Source: Lachnospiraceae bacterium UBA7202
Lineage (GTDB): Bacteria > Bacillota > Clostridia > Lachnospirales > Lachnospiraceae
Reading direction: 5' to 3'
Length of the DNA stretch: 64,000 nucleotides
Assembly: GCA_002490705.1 (NCBI GenBank)
Contig: DKUO01000046.1
Coordinates: 14,282-78,281, forward strand
Shown one piece after another: positions 24,214 to 33,742 of the stretch. The translations under genes and the position numbers were made by a program. The notes under the pieces were generated by a model that ran no database searches, had not been told where the DNA came from, and saw only the letters and a program-made list of their open reading frames with translations. Position 1 is the first letter of the stretch, and every line of letters begins with the position of its first letter.

Positions 24214-25209
24214 ATGTTAAAAGATAAAACGATATTGATTACAGGCGGGACGGGTTCCTTCGGGAAATGTTTTACCAGATACGTGCTGACTCACTATGAG
24301 CCGAAAAAAATCATTATTTATTCCAGGGACGAGTTCAAGCAGTGGATGATGGCCAACGAGTTTAAAGAGTATGAGGAAAAGCTTCGCTTTTTTATCGGTG
24401 ATGTACGTGATCTGGAACGCCTGAAACGCGCCTGTGAGGGTGTAGATTATATTATCCATGCGGCGGCCTTAAAGCAGGTGCCTGCCTGTGAGTATAATCC
24501 CAACGAAGCGATCAAGACGAACATTCATGGCGCCATGAATGTGATTGACGCGGCGTTAGATACGGGCGTGAGAAAAGTGGTGGCTTTGTCCACGGACAAA
24601 GCGGTAAATCCGGTGAATCTCTATGGCGGAACGAAGCTGGTATCGGACAAGCTCTTTGTGGCGGCTAATGCCTATGTGGGGACGAAGGATATTAATTTCT
24701 CCATTGTGAGATACGGTAATGTGGCGGGAAGCCGCGGATCGGTGATTCCTTTCTTCCACAAACTGATCAAAGAGGGGGCGAAGGAGCTTCCCATTACGGA
24801 TCTGCGTATGACAAGATTTTGGATTAGTCTGACGCAGGGCGTTGAGTTGGTAATCAAGGCGCTGGCGGAGGCCAACGGCGGGGAAACTTTTATCAGCAAG
24901 ATTCCCTCGTTTAAGATCACGGATCTGGCGGAGGCGATGCTGCCGGGCTGCCAGCTTAAGGAGACCGGAATCAGGCCGGGCGAAAAGCTCCATGAGATTA
25001 TGGTGACCACTGAGGATTCTGCCACGACTTATGAGTATGACAAACATTTTATTGTCTATCCGCAGATGACATGGAACAACAGGCAGCAGCCGGATCTTTC
25101 AGGTAAGAAGGTGCCGGAGGGTTTCCATTACAGCTCCGACAACAATACCGAGTGGCTCGGTGTTGATGATATACGAGAGCTTTTAAACGATGTAGAACTG
25201 GAAAAGTAA
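24214..25209 (+). CDS. pseB: UDP-N-acetylglucosamine 4,6-dehydratase (inverting), PseB
   Basis: The 331-residue SDR has ILITGGTGSFGKCFTRYVL near the start, IIYSRDEFKQW, HAAALKQVPACEYNP, then STDKAVNPVNLYGGTKLVSD with the Tyr-x3-Lys, all PseB hallmarks. It lacks the N-terminal membrane domain of PglF-type dehydratases. It removes water from UDP-GlcNAc with C5 inversion, the first step to CMP-pseudaminic acid. GGGAGGAAAACGCAAT precedes the ATG, and pseC follows after 16 bases. Confidence 0.95.
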   Translation: MLKDKTILITGGTGSFGKCFTRYVLTHYEPKKIIIYSRDEFKQWMMANEFKEYEEKLRFFIGDVRDLERLKRACEGVDYIIHAAALKQVPACEYNPNEAIKTNIHGAMNVIDAALDTGVRKVVALSTDKAVNPVNLYGGTKLVSDKLFVAANAYVGTKDINFSIVRYGNVAGSRGSVIPFFHKLIKEGAKELPITDLRMTRFWISLTQGVELVIKALAEANGGETFISKIPSFKITDLAEAMLPGCQLKETGIRPGEKLHEIMVTTEDSATTYEYDKHFIVYPQMTWNNRQQPDLSGKKVPEGFHYSSDNNTEWLGVDDIRELLNDVELEK

Positions 25210-25225
25210 AGAAGGAAGATAAAAA

Positions 25226-26419
25226 ATGGAAAAACCTGCGATAGAAGGCGGAAGACCGGTCAGGGAGACTCCGATCTTTTATGGACATCAATATATCGAC
25301 GAGGCCGATATTCAGGCCGTGACAGAGGTTCTGAGAAGCGATTTTCTGACCTGTGGTCCGAAGATCGGTGAACTGGAAAAAAAGCTCTGTGCATTGACGG
25401 GGGCAAAATATGCTGTGGTCTGTGCGAACGGCACGGCGGCGCTGCATATCGCGGCGCTTTCCGCCGGCGTGGGCGAGGGGGACGAGGTGATCACGACGCC
25501 TATTACCTTTGCGGCGTCGGCCAACTGTGCGCTTTACTGCAAAGCGCGGCCTGTCTTTGCGGATATTGATCCCGAAACGTACAACATTGATCCTGCCAAG
25601 GTGGAGGCGGCTATCACCTCCCGGACAAAGGCAGTGGTGGCGGTGGATTATACGGGACAGTCCGTGGATCTTGCGCCGCTTATGGAGATTTGTAAAAGGC
25701 ATGGTTTGACGCTGATCGAGGACGGGGCCCATGTGATTGGCACTACCTATAAGGGACAGCCAAACGGCTCGATTGCGGATATGACAACCTTCAGCTTCCA
25801 CCCGGTTAAGACAGTGACCGGCGGTGAGGGTGGCGCCGTTTTGACCAATGATGAGACCCTGTATCAAAAGCTTCTCTTGTACCGGTCCCACGGCATTACG
25901 AGGGATGAAACCCTGATGGAGCATGAGCTCGACGGGCCATGGTATTATGAGCAGATTTCCCTTGGCTTTAACTATCGCATGACGGATATACAGGCGGCGC
26001 TTATTATCAGCCAGTTAGATAAGCTGCCCATGTTCAGGGCGCGCAGACAAGAGATTGTAAAACGGTATAACGAGGCTTTTGGGAAGATGCCGGAGCTGTT
26101 TGTACAGAGGGAGATTCCTGAGTCGGATACCACGCGGCATTTGTATATTCTTCGCATTGTTCCGGAGAAATTGAAAATTGACAGGAGACAGTTTTTTGAT
26201 GCGCTGGCGGCGGAAAATGTGCACGGCAATGTACATTACATACCGGTCTATTATTTCCCACACTATGAAAAAATGGGATATAAACGGGGACTGTGTCCGA
26301 ATGCGGAGAAGCTTTACGAGGAGATCATATCCTTGCCGCTTTACTACGGAATGAGCGACGAGGATACGGAGAGCGTGATTGAAGCGGTGAAAAAAATCGT
26401 GGATTATTACCGCGTATAA
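25226..26419 (+). CDS. pseC: UDP-4-amino-4,6-dideoxy-N-acetyl-L-altrosamine transaminase, PseC
   Basis: The 397-residue DegT/DnrJ-type PLP enzyme has CANGTAALHIAALSAG, TTPITFAASANC, LIEDGAHVIGTTYKGQ (Asp for the PLP nitrogen) and FSFHPVKTVTGGEGG (Lys for the Schiff base). LGFNYRMTDIQAALIISQL is typical of PseC. It aminates the PseB product at C4. It is the second gene of the block. A 35-base dyad follows its stop and could end or control the transcript. Confidence 0.95.
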   Translation: MEKPAIEGGRPVRETPIFYGHQYIDEADIQAVTEVLRSDFLTCGPKIGELEKKLCALTGAKYAVVCANGTAALHIAALSAGVGEGDEVITTPITFAASANCALYCKARPVFADIDPETYNIDPAKVEAAITSRTKAVVAVDYTGQSVDLAPLMEICKRHGLTLIEDGAHVIGTTYKGQPNGSIADMTTFSFHPVKTVTGGEGGAVLTNDETLYQKLLLYRSHGITRDETLMEHELDGPWYYEQISLGFNYRMTDIQAALIISQLDKLPMFRARRQEIVKRYNEAFGKMPELFVQREIPESDTTRHLYILRIVPEKLKIDRRQFFDALAAENVHGNVHYIPVYYFPHYEKMGYKRGLCPNAEKLYEEIISLPLYYGMSDEDTESVIEAVKKIVDYYRV

Positions 26420-26420
26420 T

Positions 26421-26455
26421 TATAGTAAATGACATTTATAATGTCATTAACTATA
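26421..26455. repeat. 35-base dyad (possible operator or attenuator)
   Basis: TATAGTAAATGACATT (26421-26436) and AATGTCATTAACTATA (26440-26455) are inverted copies with 15 of 16 bases pairing and a 3-base centre. No T-run follows, so it does not look like an ordinary terminator. It starts two bases after the pseC stop and ends 26 bases before the next start codon. Confidence 0.6.
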
Positions 26456-26481
26456 GGAAACATAAGAATAAAGGGTTTGCG

Positions 26482-28737
26482 ATGACGGAAGAGATTTCAC
26501 TGAGGGCGAAAATCATATATGTGGTATTGACGGCGCTGTTTGTCATTTTTCTCTGGCTGGGAGACGAGGGAAAACAGCCGATGATTTACTATGGCACCGA
26601 ATTGCAGCACTCCGTGGGTCTGATCGATTCGGAGGACGCGCTGGTGCTACAGGAATCCGTGGCCCGAAATGGCGTGGTGGCGTATACGCCCAACTATGTC
26701 ATGAACGAAGGCAGCTATACGGTGAATCTGAAATATATTTCGGAGCAGCAGGGCAATGTGCTGGAACTCTGGGAACAGGGAGATAAGATTGCGGCTTGGC
26801 CGATTGACCCTTCAGAAAACGAAACCTCCGTGGATTTTACGCTTTCCAAAGATACAAAGCGTCTGCAGGTCTGCGTCAATTATGGAGGGAAGGGCGCGCT
26901 TACGGTGCAGAAGCTCTCGGTGGAGCCCCAGGGACTTTTTTATACGGATACTTATCTGATGATTGTGGTTGTCCTGCTTTTACATTTGGCGGGCTGGTGG
27001 TATATCAAAGGAGGCAAAGACAGGATCCCTCAAGGAATGCTGTTAGACGGCTGCGTGATTGTTGCTGTGACGCTTCTTGCAACCACGCCCATGATGCAGA
27101 CCTATCTCTACAACGCGGATGATCTCTGTTATCATTTGGCCAGACTGGAAGGGCTCAAGGACGGCATACTGGACGGGCAGATTCCCGTCAATATTCTGCC
27201 GGAAGGCTTAGAGGGAAACGGGTACATGAATGCCATGTATCCTTATCTGTTTTTATATATAGGCGCATTTTTAAGAATATGCAGGGTGTCTCTGGCTTTT
27301 TCCTATAAGGTTTTAATCTTCCTGTCCAATCTGGCTTCCGCGTGCTGCATTTATGTGGCGGTGAAATCCATGGTGAAGTCCAGACGCAGCGTGCTGCTTG
27401 CTGTGGTGCTTTACACGCTTATGCCTTACCGGTTTACCAATATTTTATCGAGGGGAGATTTGGGGGAGACACTGGCACTGATTTTCTGGCCCATGGTGAT
27501 CGCCGGACTTTACCATCTGATCATGGGCGACAAGAAGAGATGGTATTATTTGGTGATCGGTTTTTCGGGGATTCTGCAAAGTCATATTTTGAGCGCGGCT
27601 TATGCGGCGACGATCTGTGCGATCACGGCGCTTTTGTACTGTGTGCACCTTGCGCGGGATAAGAGGTATATAGCGCTTTTAAAAGCGGCGGGGCTCACCG
27701 TTCTTTTGAATGTGTGGTATGTGGTGCCGTTTTTGTACTATTATTTTATGGAAAATCTGGATAAGGAAGTCCTGCGGTGGAGCGGTTATTTTGAACAGTC
27801 GATCAATCTCTCCAATATGACACAGTCTATCAGCTTGTACAATAAGCAGTATTTTTCTCTGGGATTGGCGCTTCTTGGCGGTGTGGGAATTGCTGTGATT
27901 TATTTTGTGTGCGAGCGGGGGAAAAAACTGGGCGACACGGATGGTTTTCTGCTCTATCTTTTGATTTTGGGCGCGGCACTTGTTTTCATGTCGACGGGAT
28001 ATTTCCCCAGCAGGGCGATGATGGCCAGCTCCTTTTTCAGCAATATTGCTACGATGCTGCAGTTTCCATGGCGGTTTTTAGGACCGGCTTCCGCCTGCTT
28101 TACTTTTGTGGGGGCGGCGGCGCTGGAACGTTCGAAGCTGGTCAAACCCTACCGCAACGCGCTCTTTGCAATGCTGGTGGGCCTGAATCTTCTGGTTATC
28201 GTCACCGTGCCTGCGGACAACAACCATGTGCCCTATAAAAATGCGGGGGCAGTAGCTTCCAAGGGGCATGAGACCAAGCTGGGAACCAGCGTGGGGCTGT
28301 TTTATCCGCACGAATGGCGGCTGATCGACGCGATGGATGCGAAGCTGACCAGAAGCGTTATTATATCTGATATCGGGTCTGTGTCTGTACATGACTATAA
28401 AAAAGAGGGGACGAAGGCGGCGGTGTCTTACACCGCTATTTCGGACAAGGCTTACATCGAGCTGCCTTTACAAAATTACCTCGGTTACCGCGCCAGCGAC
28501 GAGCTCGGGAATCCGCTAAAGATCACAAAGGGAGAGGGCGGCCGTATGCGGTTTATGACAAAGGGAGACGGCGTGGAGCATCGGATTTATGTGCGCTACG
28601 GGCCGGTGCCGGGATTTGTGGCTGCCAATGTGGTGTCTGCGCTTACCGTTTTGGCGTGTCTGTATCTGTGCGTGAGACGGATTTACGGTGCAAGGCCGAA
28701 ACCTGTTGTCCAAGGCGGAGAGGGAGGAGACACTTGA
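26482..28737 (+). CDS. Large polytopic membrane protein, PTPS-related/GT-C-like
   Basis: The 751-residue protein has a TM at about 10-28, an outer beta-rich region of about 130 residues, then about 10 further TMs. After the second TM lies YNADDLCYHLARLEGLKDG with an acidic pair, and further on GYMNAMYPYLFLYIGAFLR, the pattern of the 6-pyruvoyl-tetrahydropterin-synthase-related membrane family (PF10131). These proteins resemble GT-C enzymes of the YfhO type but have no proven reaction. The C-terminal outer domain (about 590-715) may bind glycan. Its stop overlaps the next start (TTGA). Confidence 0.65.
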   Translation: MTEEISLRAKIIYVVLTALFVIFLWLGDEGKQPMIYYGTELQHSVGLIDSEDALVLQESVARNGVVAYTPNYVMNEGSYTVNLKYISEQQGNVLELWEQGDKIAAWPIDPSENETSVDFTLSKDTKRLQVCVNYGGKGALTVQKLSVEPQGLFYTDTYLMIVVVLLLHLAGWWYIKGGKDRIPQGMLLDGCVIVAVTLLATTPMMQTYLYNADDLCYHLARLEGLKDGILDGQIPVNILPEGLEGNGYMNAMYPYLFLYIGAFLRICRVSLAFSYKVLIFLSNLASACCIYVAVKSMVKSRRSVLLAVVLYTLMPYRFTNILSRGDLGETLALIFWPMVIAGLYHLIMGDKKRWYYLVIGFSGILQSHILSAAYAATICAITALLYCVHLARDKRYIALLKAAGLTVLLNVWYVVPFLYYYFMENLDKEVLRWSGYFEQSINLSNMTQSISLYNKQYFSLGLALLGGVGIAVIYFVCERGKKLGDTDGFLLYLLILGAALVFMSTGYFPSRAMMASSFFSNIATMLQFPWRFLGPASACFTFVGAAALERSKLVKPYRNALFAMLVGLNLLVIVTVPADNNHVPYKNAGAVASKGHETKLGTSVGLFYPHEWRLIDAMDAKLTRSVIISDIGSVSVHDYKKEGTKAAVSYTAISDKAYIELPLQNYLGYRASDELGNPLKITKGEGGRMRFMTKGDGVEHRIYVRYGPVPGFVAANVVSALTVLACLYLCVRRIYGARPKPVVQGGEGGDT

Positions 28738-29762
28738 AGCTTAGCATTATTGTGCCGGTCTACAACATGGCGGCGGAGAAGAAGCTGGAATATTGTCTGG
28801 ATTCTCTGGTAGCTCAGACGGTGGCGGATTATGAAATCATTGCGGTGGACGACTGTTCCACCGATGAGTCATGGGAAATTCTACAGGACTACGAGAACCG
28901 TTTCCCGGAAAAATTCCACGCGGTGCATCTTGCGGTGAACCGGCATCAGGGCGGCGCCAAAAATGTGGGTTTACGGATGGCGCAGGGGGAGTGGATCGGT
29001 TTTATTGACAGTGACGACTGGATTACGCCGGATATGTATGAGCGGCTGATCGGCAAAGCGGAGGAAACAGGAGCTGATCTGGTGGGCTGCGATTACTGTC
29101 TCACATCGGAGCATTCCATGAAGTTGGGGCAGGTGGTGCACAATAATAAAGAAAGCCAGACAGGTATTTTGGACGATAAGAAGAGACGCAGTCTGATTCT
29201 GGACGGAGGCAGTCTGGTTGTGAAAATCTTTCGCCGTTCCATGATTTTGCAGTATGCGCTTTGGTTCCCGGAAGATATCTTTTATGAGGACAATGCGCTC
29301 GGCAATTCCTATTTAATTTTAGCGGAGCATTTTGAATATATTCAGGAACCGCTGTATTATTACTATCAGCATGAATCCTCCACCGTTCATACCATTTCTG
29401 AAAAACGCTGTGAGGATCGCTGCGAGGCCGGGAGACTGATGCTGGAAGAGGCCAAACGCCATGATTATCTGGACAGATACCGCCTGGAGCTGGAATACAG
29501 TTTTACACTGCTTTTTTATGTGAATACGCTGTTTACTTATATGGCTGGTGTGAAGCGGACAAAATACCGTTTTGTGAAAAAACTGGGGGAGGAAATGCGG
29601 TGCACTTTTCCGGATTTTCAGCAGAACGTTTATTATCGTCAACGAACGTTTTTAGAGGAGAAAAAACTGATCCGTATGCAGATGCGGTCTACGGCTTTCT
29701 TTATGTGTTACTACAAACTGTTGTGGGCCTATCGAAAGCTGAGGAAAAAGCTGTCGAGTTAG
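28734..29762 (+). CDS. GT2 family glycosyltransferase
   Basis: The start is the TTG at 28734, with GGGAGGAG seven bases upstream, and it overlaps the previous TGA. The 342-residue protein begins MKLSIIVPVYNMAAEKKLEY, with IAVDDCSTDESWEIL, HQGGAKNVGLRMAQGEWIGF and IDSDDWITPDMY. It is a standard GT2 enzyme of the CapG/EpsJ kind, with a basic C-terminus. It precedes the PLP-PseG fusion by 24 bases, so it probably acts on the glycan that carries or accepts pseudaminic acid. Confidence 0.9.
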   Translation: MKLSIIVPVYNMAAEKKLEYCLDSLVAQTVADYEIIAVDDCSTDESWEILQDYENRFPEKFHAVHLAVNRHQGGAKNVGLRMAQGEWIGFIDSDDWITPDMYERLIGKAEETGADLVGCDYCLTSEHSMKLGQVVHNNKESQTGILDDKKRRSLILDGGSLVVKIFRRSMILQYALWFPEDIFYEDNALGNSYLILAEHFEYIQEPLYYYYQHESSTVHTISEKRCEDRCEAGRLMLEEAKRHDYLDRYRLELEYSFTLLFYVNTLFTYMAGVKRTKYRFVKKLGEEMRCTFPDFQQNVYYRQRTFLEEKKLIRMQMRSTAFFMCYYKLLWAYRKLRKKLSS

Positions 29763-29786
29763 AACGTGTGCTGAGGGGGATAGTAT

Positions 29787-31952
29787 ATGGAGATTGGAAG
29801 TATCTTTGAAGTGAATCCGGCGGTGGTGAAGGAGAGCGGCGAAACCGCAGAGCTTCATCTTGCACAGGTGGATAAGTATAGAAAAAAGAATCAGTGTTAT
29901 ACGGCTTCCGGCAGGGAGGCGATTGAACTTGCGCTGATCAGTCTGGAGCGTGAAAAGCCGGACATACCGAAATGCTGTCTGATGCCGGCCTATATGTGCG
30001 ATTCGGTTTTTCTGCCCTTTTTGCATCGGGGCTGGGAGCTTGTGTTTTACTCCGTGGACAGGGAGTTGGAAACGGCCGGGGAAGAAATTTTCAGGCTGGC
30101 TTTGGAACATGATCCGGGCCTTATTTTTGTTCATCCGTATTATGGGACAGATACCTGTAGGGGTCTGCGCAGGCAGCTCTCCGCGTTGAAACGCAGCGGC
30201 GTGATGATTATGGAGGATGTGACGCAGTCTTATTATCTGGAAGGAGCGGGGCAGGACGCAGATTTTGTAGTGGGAAGTCTGCGTAAGTGGTATGCAGTTC
30301 CCGACGGCGGATTCTTAGCTTCCGATTTGTCCATTGCGGAAGAGATTCTGTTGGATGGAGAAGAGTATGCGGGGGAACGGCTTGCGCCTCTTGTACAGAA
30401 GTGGGAATATTTACAGAGTGTGGGTCTGACGGAAGAGGAAAGGAGCGCGCTGCGGAAACAATGGTACGCGAAGAACCGTGCGTTGGAGGAGAAGCTTGAC
30501 TGTTACGAGGGCGTGAGGAGGATGTCCGACATGTCTGTCCGTATTTTGTCAGAAATCGACGAGGATGCGGCCAAACAGAGAAGAGCGGAAAACTATAGCT
30601 ATCTCTATGAAAAACTTAAAGGAATGAAACGGCTGTGGCCGGTTCTTCTGAAAGGAGAGGGGGAAGCGCCTCTCTTCGTCCCGGTTTATGTGAAGGAGAG
30701 GGATGAACTACAGCGGTTTTTGGGAGATAGGGGGATTTATGCACCGGCGCTCTGGCCCGTGGGAGAGCTGAACAGAGACGAGTTAAGGGGAGACGAGACA
30801 TATATTTATGAACATATACTGGCGCTTCCGATGGATCAGCGTTACGGCGCTGCGCATATGGAAGAGATTGTGCAGACACTTATGTTATTTGAAAAACAGC
30901 CTGTGATCGGTATCCGTGTGGACGCCAACAAGGTGATCGCTATGGGACATGTGATGCGCTGTATCACCATTGCAAGACAGCTTATGAAAAAGGGATGCCG
31001 TGTTTTGTTTCTCACGGCGGACGAGTGGGCCAGAGACACGATTTCACAGGAGGGTATGGATCAGCTCTGCCTGCACACAAGATGGGACTGGATGGAGGAG
31101 GAACTGCCCAGACTTCGCGAGATCCTGTCCATAGCCGGCATAAAGATGCTTTTGGTGGATTCCTATCAGGCGACGAAAGCCTATTTTGACGGTTTGAAGG
31201 ATTTGGTACGGATTGTTCGCATTGACGACTGCTTTGAGCCGGTCTGCCCGGCGGATATCCTGATTAATTATAATGCCTATCACGTGAGATTTCCCTATGA
31301 AGAGACCTATAGAGACGGGACGCGCCTTCTTTTGGGAACGGATTATGTGCCTTTGCGGGAGGAGTTCGCGCGCGGGGATTCTGCGAAAGCGGCGGGCGAA
31401 GAGGAGAAGAGCGAAAAGGAATTTTCGGTGCTGCTTGCCAGCGGCGGCGGTGACACACAGGACGCGCTGATGGGGCTTTTGCAGAAGGTCGTGGAGGAGA
31501 AAGCCTTCGAGAAGGTTACCTTTTATGTGGTGATCGGGGAGCTGCACCCCCGTGGAGAGGAGATTGAACTTTTTTCCATGGATTATGAACAGCCACGCAT
31601 CAAAGTTTACCGGCCCTGCAAGAATGTGGCAGGTCTGATGGCAAAGTGCCACGCGGCGGTGTCGGCGGCAGGCACCATGTTGTTTGAACTCTCTGCGATG
31701 GGCGTCCCTACCGTGTTTTTTGAGACGGCAGATAACCAGCGCTATGACAGGGAATATTTTGGAGAAGAGGAGCGAATGCTCTATGCCGGAGATATCAGAA
31801 AAGACAGGGAGGCGTGTCTTGCGGCAATTTGCGAGAACCTGAAAAAGCTGATGGCGGATTCGGCTCTCAGGCGGCGTATGCGGGAAGCTCTTTTGACGGT
31901 GACGGACGGACACGGCGCAGAGAGGATTGCGGAGGAGATTGTAAAGCTGTAA
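29787..31952 (+). CDS. Fusion: PLP-dependent aminotransferase-like domain plus PseG
   Basis: A single 721-residue frame with no internal stop. Residues about 1-365 form a fold-type I PLP enzyme: YTASGREAIELAL, LIFVHPYYGTD, VMIMEDVTQS with Asp144 for the pyridine nitrogen, and VVGSLRKWYAVPDGG with Lys167 as the likely Schiff-base residue. Residues about 370-721 match PseG: IGIRVDANKVIAMGHVMRC with the catalytic His, LLVDSYQ, RIDDC, and a GT-B-like C-terminal half with SAAGTMLFELSAMGVP. PseG hydrolyses UDP-2,4-diacetamido-trideoxy-altropyranose. The N-terminal domain is not PseC, which is separate, so its substrate is unknown. pseF follows after 24 bases. Confidence 0.88.
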   Translation: MEIGSIFEVNPAVVKESGETAELHLAQVDKYRKKNQCYTASGREAIELALISLEREKPDIPKCCLMPAYMCDSVFLPFLHRGWELVFYSVDRELETAGEEIFRLALEHDPGLIFVHPYYGTDTCRGLRRQLSALKRSGVMIMEDVTQSYYLEGAGQDADFVVGSLRKWYAVPDGGFLASDLSIAEEILLDGEEYAGERLAPLVQKWEYLQSVGLTEEERSALRKQWYAKNRALEEKLDCYEGVRRMSDMSVRILSEIDEDAAKQRRAENYSYLYEKLKGMKRLWPVLLKGEGEAPLFVPVYVKERDELQRFLGDRGIYAPALWPVGELNRDELRGDETYIYEHILALPMDQRYGAAHMEEIVQTLMLFEKQPVIGIRVDANKVIAMGHVMRCITIARQLMKKGCRVLFLTADEWARDTISQEGMDQLCLHTRWDWMEEELPRLREILSIAGIKMLLVDSYQATKAYFDGLKDLVRIVRIDDCFEPVCPADILINYNAYHVRFPYEETYRDGTRLLLGTDYVPLREEFARGDSAKAAGEEEKSEKEFSVLLASGGGDTQDALMGLLQKVVEEKAFEKVTFYVVIGELHPRGEEIELFSMDYEQPRIKVYRPCKNVAGLMAKCHAAVSAAGTMLFELSAMGVPTVFFETADNQRYDREYFGEEERMLYAGDIRKDREACLAAICENLKKLMADSALRRRMREALLTVTDGHGAERIAEEIVKL

Positions 31953-31976
31953 AGCCTGAAAGGAAGAAACGCCAGA

Positions 31977-32690
31977 ATGAAAACAAAAATCAATGCGGTG
32001 GCGATTATTACGGCCCGGGGCGGGAGCAAACGGATTCCGGGGAAAAATATCAGAGAGTTTATGGGAAAGCCGATGCTTATCTATGCTATCGAGGCGGCCT
32101 TACAGTCGGAGCTGTTCCGGGAGGTTATGGTATCCACCGACGATGAGGAGATCGCGCGGATTGCAAGAGAGGCAGGCGCGGCAGTTCCCTTTATGAGAAG
32201 CGCGGAGACGGCCAATGATTTTGCCACCACGGACGACGTTCTCATGGAGGTGCTTGAGACTTATGAGAAACGCGGGGAGACTTTCGATTATATGGCCTGC
32301 ATTTATCCGACCGCTCCCTTTGTGACGGCAGGGAAACTTATGGAAGCTATGAAACTTCTGGTAGAAAAAAATGCTTCCGGCGTGATGCCGGTGGTGCGGT
32401 ATTCTTTCCCGCCTCAGCGGGGGATGGCGATTCGGGACGGGAAGCTTGTGTACTGTTATCCCGAAAATGCCATGAAGCGTTCTCAGGATTTAGAGCCGGT
32501 ATACCATGACAGCGGGCAGTTCTACTGTTACCATGTAGAGCGGTATCGGGCCTGTAGAGGGGATCTGCCGGATGGGTATTACCCGATTGTGGTGCCGGAG
32601 GCGGAGGTGCAGGATATCGACAACCCTTCGGATTTGGAGCTGGCGGAAATGAAATTCCAGATGATGCAAAGAAAGGGAAATCATTTATGA
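31977..32690 (+). CDS. pseF: Pseudaminic acid cytidylyltransferase, PseF
   Basis: The 237-residue protein has IITARGGSKRIPGKNIREFM near the start, the nucleotide-binding loop of CMP-sialate synthetases, then MVSTDDEEIARIAREAGA, and CIYPTAPFVTAGKLMEAM, a PseF pattern (PTAPF rather than the PTSPLR of NeuA). It ends with VQDIDNPSDLELAEMKF. It activates pseudaminic acid with CTP. It overlaps pseI by four bases (ATGA), and GGAAGAAACGCCAGA precedes its ATG. Confidence 0.93.
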   Translation: MKTKINAVAIITARGGSKRIPGKNIREFMGKPMLIYAIEAALQSELFREVMVSTDDEEIARIAREAGAAVPFMRSAETANDFATTDDVLMEVLETYEKRGETFDYMACIYPTAPFVTAGKLMEAMKLLVEKNASGVMPVVRYSFPPQRGMAIRDGKLVYCYPENAMKRSQDLEPVYHDSGQFYCYHVERYRACRGDLPDGYYPIVVPEAEVQDIDNPSDLELAEMKFQMMQRKGNHL

Positions 32691-33742
32691 AACAGCAGAA
32701 AATAAAGATCGGTAACCGCCTGATCGGGGAGGGTGAGCCGACCTATATCGTGGCGGAAATGTCGGCCAACCATTTACAGGATTATAACAGGGCTGAGGCA
32801 ATTATCCGCGCGGCGAAGGAGGCCGGAGCCGACGCGGTGAAGCTCCAGACCTACACGGCGGACACCATCACCATGGACTGCGACAACGAATATTTTCAGA
32901 TTAAGCAGGGGACGATCTGGGATGGACAGACCTGCTATGAGCTGTTTCAGGAGGCGTATACGCCGTGGGAATGGCAGCCGAAGCTTGTGAAGCTGGCGAA
33001 TGATCTGGGGATGGACTGCTTTTCCTCTCCATTTGATTTTACGGCTGTGGATTTCATGGAGGAGATGGGGATGCCCGCCTACAAGATCGCTTCTCCGGAA
33101 ATTTGGGATATTCCCCTGCTCCGTAAGACGGCAAGGATGGGGAAGCCTGTGATTATAGCCACGGGACTTGCCTATCTGGAAGATATAGAGAGGGCGGTGA
33201 GAGTGTGCAGGGAGGAGGGCAATGAGCAGATCATACTCCTGAAATGTACATCGACCTATCCGACGCCCTACGAAGACATGAATATTAAAGTCATTCCTCA
33301 TATGGCGGAGACGTTCGACTGTCTGACGGGACTTTCCGATCACAGCATGGGTTCTGCCGTGGCGGTTGCTGCGGTTGCGCTCGGTGCGCGGATGGTGGAA
33401 AAACACTTCACGCTTTCCCGAGCTGACGGTGGGCCTGACGGGGCTTTTTCCATGGAGCCTGCGGAGTTTAAAAAGATGGTGGACGAGATCCGCATCGTGG
33501 AGAAGGCGCTGGGGAAGGTGACCTACTGCCTGACCGAAAAGCAGGAGAGAAGTAGGGAGGAGGGCCGCTCTCTTTTTGTGACGCAGGATATGAAAGCGGG
33601 CGAGGTATTTACGCCGGAAAATTTGCGTTCTATCCGTCCAGCATTCGGCATGGCGCCCGTGCACTATGAGGAAGTGCTGGGCAAAAAGGCGCGCTGTGAT
33701 ATTTCGCGGGGGACGCCGATGGATTGGAAATATGTGCTGTGA
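32687..33742 (+). CDS. pseI: Pseudaminic acid synthase, PseI
   Basis: The 351-residue protein has an NeuB-type TIM barrel: YIVAEMSANHLQDYNRAEA at about 19-37, AGADAVKLQTYTADTITMDC, and FSSPFDFTAVDFMEEM. GLSDHSMGS and VEKHFTLSRADGGPDGAFS give the active-site loops (His and Lys). The C-terminal 60 residues form a SAF domain (RSLFVTQDMKAGEVFTPENL). It condenses the altrose derivative with phosphoenolpyruvate. The stop overlaps the ATP-grasp start (TGATG). Confidence 0.95.
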   Translation: MKQQKIKIGNRLIGEGEPTYIVAEMSANHLQDYNRAEAIIRAAKEAGADAVKLQTYTADTITMDCDNEYFQIKQGTIWDGQTCYELFQEAYTPWEWQPKLVKLANDLGMDCFSSPFDFTAVDFMEEMGMPAYKIASPEIWDIPLLRKTARMGKPVIIATGLAYLEDIERAVRVCREEGNEQIILLKCTSTYPTPYEDMNIKVIPHMAETFDCLTGLSDHSMGSAVAVAAVALGARMVEKHFTLSRADGGPDGAFSMEPAEFKKMVDEIRIVEKALGKVTYCLTEKQERSREEGRSLFVTQDMKAGEVFTPENLRSIRPAFGMAPVHYEEVLGKKARCDISRGTPMDWKYVL

